Assembly: GCF_025766255.1 (NCBI RefSeq)
Contig: NW_026516697.1
Coordinates: 124,001 to 188,000, forward strand
Direction of reading: 5' to 3'
Source: Zychaea mexicana
Taxonomy: Eukaryota > Mucoromycota > Mucoromycetes > Mucorales > Lichtheimiaceae
DNA length: 64,000 nucleotides
Below are positions 56,562 to 64,000 of this stretch, one piece after another; the stretch's first letter is position 1, and each line of letters starts with the position of its first letter. Under the pieces are notes generated by a model that had not been told where the DNA came from, searched no databases, and saw nothing but the letters and a program-made list of their open reading frames with translations. Made by a program: the position numbers and the translations under genes.

Positions 56562-58120
56562 TGACGTTACCAATGATATAAGCTTTTCTCTTCCTGGTGG
56601 AGCTCCGGTCAATCCCATTACCGGCGATGCAATTCGTCCTCGTAATCGCGGCAACACCGGTCATCCACAATTTCGTTCAATTGCGGAAGGCACATTTGAC
56701 GAGGAGAGCACTTAAGAGTGGTTACCAGGCTAAACCAGGACACCTGTTCAGAGGCGCAACAAAGCCCTTTAAGATATGCTCCCCTTGCCGCTTTGAGCGA
56801 ACGCCTCTAGAAATTGTTGCTTTGGACGATATGCTGCAGTTGGAGGAGTTGCATGAGGCTTACCCTATGCAGATACTGACGGAAGCGAGGTATGTGAAGC
56901 TTTGTAATGGACCAATTGTATTCTTTAGATAAGTAACCAATTTTGTTGCAGATTTACGCATTCCATGGTTGTATCTGCATTGAACCGTATATAGAGGCGA
57001 TGGATCCAGCTGATTTAGTTGAAAGAATATTGGAGGAAGTGCACCGATGCGGCCAATATACATATCTTCTTAAAAATATAGGAGATCCAGAGCTCTCGAC
57101 AAACATTTCCTTTGGGGCATATTGTCACAGATCCTAGGAGATTCAACAGCAAACGGCCGAACATCTCCTTGTACGCATGAACCATAGGCTTCCAGCCTTC
57201 GAATGCCATGGTCGCGTAAAAGGCACTATCAAAAAGGAGCTCGGCTATATCGAACTTAACATTCGACATCCGATTAATCACGATCGAGTGGATTTAGATC
57301 GAGAAACAAGACGAAACGCTGTTCCTATGGTTGTAAGACAATATATAACCGAGCGAGCAACAGAACGGGGCGTCGATGCATCGACTTTGTACGAGGCAGT
57401 GAGAACAAGGTATCCTGACATGGCGCGGAGCCTCACGACCATGCAGGTGTATTACTGGTGGTCGGTAGGATTCCAGTCAATGTACCGCTTGCATGACGAC
57501 CAAATGATATCAAGTCGTCTGCTTCTCCAAAGATACAACAACATTGGTTTTGTGGAGGTATGTGATTTGAATATTAGTAACCATCAGCCTTCTCTTTGCT
57601 TTTAAAGCTAAAGCCGGATGGAATTAAACGTAGCACATAGAATCTTATACACATAAAAATTAGATACATTGGAGACGAGATGATTATGCTGTTGCTATTG
57701 GATTCATTACTCCGTTTTTTGAAAATTTGGCATCATGCCAATACGTTGGAGAGTATTACATCGATTCGACATTCAAAACCATACGTGCGGGCTGCGAGTT
57801 GTTTGGCATCGTAGCAATGACCAATGGCGTTGGATACTCCATTGGATATCCAGTCTATACTTCGCTCGAAGGAGCACCAAAACTCACAAGAACCAACACG
57901 CTGGCAGCGTTCTTACGAAGACTAAAGATTTAGGATTAAACCCGGGTTTTGTGTTTTCCGACAAAGACAGATCTCAGATCTATGCCGTTCAGCAAGTCTT
58001 TGGCGAGAGTTATTTATGACTCTGCATCTGGCATATTGCCAAGAGCATAAGCCAAAAATTAGGCGATATTAAATCCGCCAGTATTCCGGCATACGATCTC
58101 CTTGCAGCAAGAACCGAGTT
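56562..58120 (+). pseudogene. MULE-like transposase, N-terminal and catalytic part (truncated)
   Basis: The first piece reads ISFSLPGGAPVNPITGDAIR then frameshifts. Later pieces include DMLQLEELHEAYPMQI, GRVKGTIKKELGYIELNIRH and TTMQVYYWWSVGFQSMYR. After an intron the core reads DDYAVAIGFITPFFENLASC, then YIDSTFKTIR (first catalytic Asp), ELFGIVAMTNGVGYSIGYPV and LNPGFVFSDKDRSQI (second Asp). It continues with an in-frame TGA before LCIWHIAKSI. This is the MULE/FAR1-type DDE core. Similarity stops near 58120 (ending IPAYDLLAARTEF), so the catalytic Glu half and SWIM finger are missing. The stop and shifts make it non-functional. Confidence 0.72.
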
Positions 58121-58239
58121 TAGTTATTCAATATAATTTATTATTTGAAATATATTATAATAATCTATAATTAAAAGTTATTCTTCTAAGGTTATCTTAA
58201 GAATGTTTTACTAGTCAGGCTGCTTAGTCTATATGAAAG

Positions 58240-58722
58240 TATATCAGAAGAGGGATCTACATAATTAAGTTGCATTCTTCTTATATTACCTGAAAATCCA
58301 AGACCTTTTTTGCTGTTGCGAAATGTTTTGTCCACATCTGCACCATAGCTTCTAGGATACTGTTCTCAATGAAATATTTTAGGTCATAGTGGTAGAGGCC
58401 ATACAAACTTGGAGATTCGGTTTCTTGAGCTAGGTAGTTCTGGAAGTCTACTATAATAGAAAGTTAATGTTATTGATATGGCTGTGTGATTGCCACGCGA
58501 AAGTAGTTGCAAGCGGAACGGTTACTGCTAGGTAAAATCAACTAACTTACGCAATAAAAGCGTTGGATGAAGCTCATCATCAGGCGGTATGAGCGAAAAG
58601 GAGGAGCTCCACATTTTCTTCAGGTTGAATAAATGGAAGCACGGTGAAGGAAAAGAAGAAGGTGTCTCGGCGCGAGGGATGTACCTTTTTCTTTGTTCTT
58701 TTTTATGCGACAAAGTATTCAC
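58240..58722 (-). CDS. Unrecognised two- or three-exon gene fragment
   Basis: On the minus strand an open stretch ending LKKMWSSSFSLIPPDDELHP has a good donor (GTAAGT at about 58548). A TATAG acceptor near 58455 continues in phase into VDFQNYLAQETESPSLYGLY and KYFIENSILEAMVQMWTKHF. A second donor (CAG|GTAATA) at about 58290 and a TATGTAG acceptor near 58258 would give a short end. The phase-correct splicing suggests genuine coding DNA, perhaps another transposon-associated gene. The start is not clear and no family is recognised. Confidence 0.4.
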
Positions 58723-58729
58723 AACTCGC

Positions 58730-60088
58730 TGCGCAGCAACCAGCCAATCAACAACCAGTTCACCCGGAGAATCCCGTGCCCGTGGGTCAAAAACATGTGT
58801 TTTTCCTACCCTTTGCTTGAATCAGCTGATCCCAGTGGTGTACACGGAATAGCCAGTTCCAGCGTGCATTACCCTGTTTTTTTTGCACGCTTCACTTTCG
58901 AGCCCGCGAACTCTCCATTACATGTTACAGCTGTCGTGTCTGACAGAGTTAAGATCATGATGAAATAGAGGACAACAGTCCAAATATAAGAAAATCATTT
59001 TTGACAACGGAAGACAACAGCTTACCTGAAGTATCTTGGATCATATCATAGCCATATCATAACATTATCATATCAGAGTCATTTACTGGACATAATAAAG
59101 AAAACAGTATGAAAGAAGTAGTATTTACATAGGATATTTACATAGGATAGAATGATATCTTTGATTTGAATTAAAAAAAGTGTTTCAATGGATTCGTCTA
59201 TTGTCTCATTTTACTTTTATTGTGATAATCAATCGTATGGATACTATAACAGCATCTAATTTTAACAGGTTAGTTCAAGAATATCATGCTACAGACAAGA
59301 TTGTCGACTACGATGATCTGAAATCTAGCTTTTCACCATTTATGTAAACAAATCAACACATAAGGCGCTTGCATATATTTATATTTAAACAATCGAATTT
59401 ATATGTCGCTTCTTTCTATAGCAACGACGATGCTCTCTGTAGAACACTCGTGGTGGAGGTACTAAAAAGATGATGATATTTCGCTAATTATGATAGCACC
59501 AGCGTTGCGCGAGCCATGTACACAAGAAACAACTATTGCTGCTCCGATGGTTCCAAGGCGAATTTTGATAGTAAAGAATCGGCATGAATTGATTCCAAAT
59601 GATGTAAATTTGCATGTTACTGACCTTGGTGAAGGACGATTGCTTACTAACATTTTGCACACGCGTACAAATAGCAATTAATATCATGCGATGAAGACAA
59701 AGACACCTCTTCCCTATTCATTTTAAGGGCAGCAAGGGCAACAACAAGATTTTGCTGGCTCGCTCGTTAAAAAGCATGGCATTATATTAAAACTGTAAGT
59801 TGACAGATCGTTCGTATTATCGTGGATGAAGTATGTACTTACATCCACTTTGATTAATACAGCAAATCGCATGCCAAAGGGCTATGTCTGCAGACTTACC
59901 AACATAGAAGAATACGAGATGCCGCTTACAGCAGATTTAATCGTCACTCAACTGTTTTCTATCATAAAGCTGGTCGTGCGTACTTACCGTGGTAAATACA
60001 TTTCGTAGATGATTGTCAAGAAAAGCATATCTGCTGCTAAAAGAAAACTCAGCACTCGACTCCTCTTTGTCACTGCCAAAAACGAACA
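58730..60088. other. 1.4 kb region with unassigned coding-like pieces
   Basis: Two plus-strand open stretches look protein-like: 59470-59681 with REPCTQETTIAAPMVPRRIL and 59826-60008 with GYVCRLTNIEEYEMPLTADL. They are separated by stops, have no clear splice joints and are not recognised. The end is the promoter/leader of the CDK7-type gene. Confidence 0.4.
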
Positions 60089-61533
60089 ATGAAACCTGAA
60101 GATGCCGATGGAAGCAATCTTAAGACTGAGAAAAGATATCAAAAGACGGCCAAAGTAGGTGAAGGTACCTATGCCGTTGTATACAGAGGTACGTTTGCTC
60201 TATGCATTATATTCTTTAGCATTTGTTTTCGTGGAAGGATTCCAAAGGGGAAGGAAAAAAAGAGTTCCAGATCGATCTGATCAAACGATCGCGCTGCTGC
60301 GAAATGGGGTTTATTCAATAAAACAGGTACTCAATCGGATACGGGACGCATGGTTGCCATTAAAAAGATCAAAATGGGACAATTTAAAGACGGACTGGAT
60401 TTAACGGCCATTCGTGAAGTCAAATATCTTCGAGAACTGCGGCATCCCAATGTCATTGATGTAAGTAACAATAGTATTTTTGCGCGCGCGCATTCACAGA
60501 CATACAGTAAGACTACTATGCTTAACACACGCTGACTTGATAAACGGTCGCATACAACAACATAGTTAATTGACGTGTTCTCGCACAAGACGAGCTTGAA
60601 TTTAGTGTTGGAGTACTTGGATTCGGACCTCGAGCAGGTGATCAAAGACAGATCCATTTTATTCATGCCAGGCGATATCAAGGCATGGATGTTAATGACC
60701 CTCCGAGGACTGGATCATTGCCACCGCCACTATATTCTTCATCGGGTAAATTGCATATTTTACAGCAGAAAGCGTCCTATTTATTTGTTAATGCTAACAT
60801 CACATTATATGATAACGTTAGGATATGAAGCCCAACAACTTGTTAATAACACATGATGGCGTATTAAAGATTGCAGATTTTGGTCTGGCAAGGGATTGGG
60901 GCGATCCTGGACGACAAATGACTTCACAGGTGGTGACACGATGGTACCGATCGCCTGAACTCCTGTTTGGTGCTCGAGAATATACCTATGCGGTCGACAT
61001 TTGGGCTGTTGGATGCATCTTTGCAGAGCTCATGTTACGGACGCCGTATATTGCAGGAGATTCAGATCTGGATCAATTGACGAAAATATTCCATGCGCTG
61101 GGTACACCGACAGAAGCTGACTGGCCTGTACGTATAATTATATCATTTTCACCTAGTACACACAGTAAGGAATATTTCTCACACCGGTTCTTTCGGAAAA
61201 CTAATCTGTATTATACAGGGGATGACATCGCTACCCAACTATATTGCATTCAAAACATTCCCCAAAGTGCCTCTGCGATCATACTTTACTGCAGCTGGCT
61301 CTGACGCTCTGGACCTATTGGAGAAAATGATCGCCTTTGATCCAAGCAAACGATGGAATACGACCGTATGTCTCAAGCATCCTTATTTCCGCAACGCACC
61401 TTTGGCTACCAAACCTGAAAGTCTACCAAAAAAGGCACCGGATGTGGAACAGGTGGCACAGACACTCAAGCGGAAAGCAGGAACAATGGGTGATGATGGC
61501 TCATATCAAGATTCGAAAAAGTTCAAAGCATAA
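60089..61533 (+). CDS. CDK7: Cyclin-dependent kinase 7 (Kin28/Crk1/Mcs6 type), TFIIH CDK
   Basis: Exons 60089-60188, 60327-60460, 60566-60745, 60822-61127 and 61219-61533 give 1035 nt and 344 aa, matching CDK7 length (about 346 in human). Visible motifs are the Gly-rich loop [13 protein letters not shown], the ATP-anchoring VAIKKIKMG, the helix [12 protein letters not shown], the catalytic loop [10 protein letters not shown] and the DFG segment [12 protein letters not shown]. The activation segment [19 protein letters not shown] has the conserved Thr-Arg-Trp-Tyr. [20 protein letters not shown] and [22 protein letters not shown] are specific to the CDK7 group rather than Cdk1. With cyclin H and MAT1 it phosphorylates the RNA polymerase II tail as part of TFIIH and may activate cell-cycle CDKs. 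The basic Lys-rich C-terminus is usual. Confidence 0.93.
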
Positions 61534-62117
61534 GTCCACCACTGCCACTACCCATTACTACACCAACAAACTTAACTGCTCAACTATAGTATATAGCAAT
61601 ATCACATAGCACCATCACATCATTCTGTAAATAACATGTTTTTCCCTTCTTTTCTTCTGTTGAACATTGTGTAAGAGCAATTGTTTTTTTGTGTGGTGTT
61701 TGCGTGGAAAAGCAAGAAGAAGAGAATTATACGCTATACAACCAGAAATGTAGGATATTTTTATGGATTCACAGAAAAAGTAGAAAAGAGCAGAGATAGA
61801 GGAAATATATTACATGAAGTTGCGGTGAACAAATAGAGGGAGAGAGGAGAAAAAAGAATATGTGGATATGTGGGAATTGAAAGTTTTGAGAGAGAGAGAG
61901 AGCGAGAGCGAGAGAGAGAGCAAATAGAAGTATGGGTGAAAGCGTGATAGGTATTATTATACATGAGAGAATTATGATATGTGCGTAAGTGGGGTTGCGT
62001 ATGGTGGTGGTTGTGTGTTGTTTGTAAATGCCAGGCTATTTTTTTTTCTTTTTCGCTTTATAAGATAGTGAGACCATAGTACCAAGTAGTAGTAATAGCA
62101 AGTGGCTACTTAATGAT
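61534..62117. other. Convergent 3' spacer between CDK7 and LIM-binding genes
   Basis: Shared 3' flanks of two convergent genes. Contains a GA-rich run (61888-61920) and no gene. Confidence 0.5.
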
Positions 62118-64000
62118 TCATCCTTTGCGGGCAGCCTTCTTCTTACGCGGCGTAGCCGTTTTCGTAGGTGTCGGCTGCTGTGGCTGTGGCGTTTGCTGCT
62201 GTGGCGGTTGTTGTGATTGCTCTTCATCCTCGTTATCGACAGGTTTACGTTTATCTATGAAGATGGGTTACAAGATAAGCAACCTTTATCCAACACGATG
62301 CTAACGTAGTCCGTTTCTCATAATATGAAAACCTACTTGTGATAACAGGGCTGGATCCCAGCGGCGAGGGTACGTGAGCATAATTAGTTGCATTATTCGG
62401 CACAGCGTTCGGTAAAACATTAGGCGAGGATGGCATTTGCTGCATGTTGGTATAAGAGGGCATTCGTACGGGTCCAGACATCGTTTGCTGTATACCGCCG
62501 CCCATGGGTATCGAAGCACCTGGGTAAAAGCCTGTAGGCTGGGGTACTACTGCCGCGCCGGGAATTCCTTGCTGTTGTTGTTGTTGCTGCTGCTGCTGTT
62601 GCAGTTGCTGTTGCTGTTGCTGTTGTTGCCGACGATGCAGTTCCATTAGATGTTGTTGGGCAAAATTTGCACGTATCTTTAATGCCACTAGTTATCCCAG
62701 TATATAAACATTATTAACATCAGCAGCCTCCACTCTCACGTTGCGTAAGTACACTAAAACGCGCAGATCGATGACTTACTAGCTGGAGGAACCACTGTTG
62801 TTATGGCAGTGAAGGCGATTTCAGAAAACGTGGCAGCAGTATCCGATATCTAGAATGAAATACCATCGATACGTAAGACATCCTGCATTATATTTTTCTC
62901 TCATCTTTTGCCTAGTGTAGACATACCAGCATCAGCTGCAATATCCGTGCAGGTACACCCCATTCGCTCACAGGCGAGTCTGGCAAAATCGATGGCGGAG
63001 GCTTCTTGCCCTTTTTCTTCGCCGGTGTTGAAACAATATTGATATTTTGTCGCGCAACAAACTCCTCATGCTTTGAGCATTCAAAATCAAACTTTTCAAT
63101 CTTGAGACTGCCACTGACAGAATCCGACACCAGAACGACCGATAATACACCAAATAATATCACCTGCACGGATCGAGAATACATATATGGATTAGCTTCA
63201 CTGTTTGATTGATTGATTAAATCCATTGTGACCGTGTACTTACCAAGGAGCCATTCTCGTAGCGATAAATAAAACTGGATCGAGGACACTCCAACAGCAT
63301 CGCTTTGTCAAGAAAGTATTCATTGGTTTGATCCATTGTGAGTTGTAGTGAGGTAACTCCGCATTCATACTGTGTTTGAAAAATTCGTGCAATCGAAGGT
63401 CGTGAAATTGCTAATGAAATAGTTGTTTGTTTGTTAATGGTGGTGGTGGTGATGATGATGATGATGATTTCGATATATACAAACAAGCTGCCATTCGATC
63501 GATTGTCTTGTTTGTTTAATGCCAGCAAAAGGAGGGAAAACTTACTATGGAGTCTCTTTTCTTCTGTCGATGCGTTCCATAACGTGAATCTCAGTGATCC
63601 ACTCCGTGTAAAGAATTCATCTACAAATTTAGTCCACGTAGATAGTTCGGTTGCCTAACATGCGTGTACGTTACGTGTATGGCGTGAGTTGTCAACTTTT
63701 GACAATTCAAATAAAAGAAAAATCACACCCGACAACTTCAACCCCACCCAAGATGAGCCTCCCTTTTATCCCCCCCTCCCTCTCTCAATGCTTGAATATT
63801 CCTCTCTTCGATGCCTATCTTTACTCATGGACTATTACTAACCTCGTTGCCTGGACTAAGCCGGTCACTGAATTGCATAAGCTTTAAAACAGCCTGACTT
63901 GTATGAAAGCCCGTACTACTGTGGGTTTTTGATATATGCACGAATGATAAAAATCAGTACTTTCATTTCAAGTAGTAACGAACCAAAATTTTAATAAAAG
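62118..64000 (-). CDS. LIM-domain-binding (Ldb/Mfg1-type) transcription cofactor, 5' partial
   Basis: The gene enters from the right edge. An exon at 63893-63843 encodes VLKLMQFSDRLSPGNE and joins in phase to TELSTWTKFVDEFFTRSGSL, followed by FTLWNASTEEKRL. Next come ISRPSIARIFQTQYECGVTS and, further on, SGSLKIEKFDFECSKHEEFV. These are the LIM_bind fold of fungal Ldb-type cofactors, related to animal Ldb1 and plant SEUSS; fungal Mfg1/PtaB control filamentation and adhesion. A middle exon ends SEWGVPARILQLML. The C-terminal region is Gln-rich (poly-Q about 62567-62630), with a basic tail ending KKKAARKG at stop 62118. It is nuclear and would act with LIM or Flo8-type partners, an inference from the family. 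The first exon is outside the window. Confidence 0.82.
62567..62630 (-). repeat. Poly-glutamine-coding CAG/CAA tract
   Basis: On the minus strand an almost unbroken run of CAA/CAG codons within the LIM-binding gene encodes about twenty glutamines broken once by a leucine. Length variation is likely between strains. Confidence 0.8.

Noticed and set aside
63753..63887. A plus-strand 44-codon ORF starting MSLPFIPPSL with a good leader
   Set aside because: Its second half is the exact complement of a phase-correct exon (63893-63843) of the minus-strand LIM-binding gene, which fits the conserved family sequence. The ORF is a shadow.
1..64000. CRISPR arrays, bacterial operons, tRNA or rRNA genes
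   Set aside because: No regularly spaced direct repeats were seen, the genes are intron-rich and individually promoted, and no tRNA cloverleaf or rRNA-like stretch was recognised by eye. A tRNA scan could still reveal one.

Overview
The window is eukaryotic nuclear DNA from a filamentous fungus. The best fit is an early-diverging lineage, Mucoromycota (Mucorales-like). Coding regions are split by many short introns (mostly about 50-120 bp, GT..AG), intergenic DNA is AT-rich with microsatellites, and there is no sign of operons, Shine-Dalgarno sites or CRISPR. The placement rests on gene style and protein families only and is an inference. Gene models were joined by hand from reading frames and splice signals. 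Two were checked base by base and sum to whole codons: the malic enzyme (8 exons, 621 aa) and the CDK7-type kinase (5 exons, 344 aa). The exon lengths of the VTC-type protein (5 exons, 1018 aa) also sum to whole codons.

Layout. 1-5971: the 3' end of an unrecognised gene, a mitochondrial NAD-malic enzyme and an MpaB/DUF2236-type oxygenase. 5972-8475: gene-free, with a clear Tc1/mariner-type miniature inverted-repeat element. 8476-11052: an alpha/beta-hydrolase (lipase-like) gene, then a 2.2 kb gap with decayed coding DNA. 13312-23450: an HSL-type esterase with odd active-site surroundings, an SPX/VTC-like protein, an SH3 protein of the Lsb1/Pin3 type and the RNA polymerase III subunit Rpc31. 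25063-35240: a multi-LIM scaffold, a three-KH RNA-binding protein, a BRCT-containing family X DNA polymerase and a cytochrome P450.

35241-42860 is mostly decayed sequence: a broken GDPD gene, unclassified ORFs and a multi-membrane-span relic. It also holds a perfect RFX X-box palindrome. 42861-50703 has a rhomboid-family protein that has lost both catalytic residues, a WD40 protein and a ZIP zinc transporter. 50930-60000 is a transposon graveyard with a broken PIF/Harbinger element (two ORFs) and two oppositely oriented halves of MULE transposases. 60089-64000 returns to conserved genes: CDK7/Kin28 kinase and, convergent to it, a glutamine-rich LIM-domain-binding protein that runs off the right edge.

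The genes are functionally unrelated housekeeping and regulatory genes, as expected for fungal nuclear DNA. Two loose links exist: a LIM scaffold and a LIM-binding protein lie in the same window, and Rpc31 and CDK7 both belong to transcription. I did not find a convincing new multi-gene system. The most interesting single items are the pseudoprotease rhomboid, the miniature inverted-repeat element, the divergent SPX/VTC protein and the mutated esterase.
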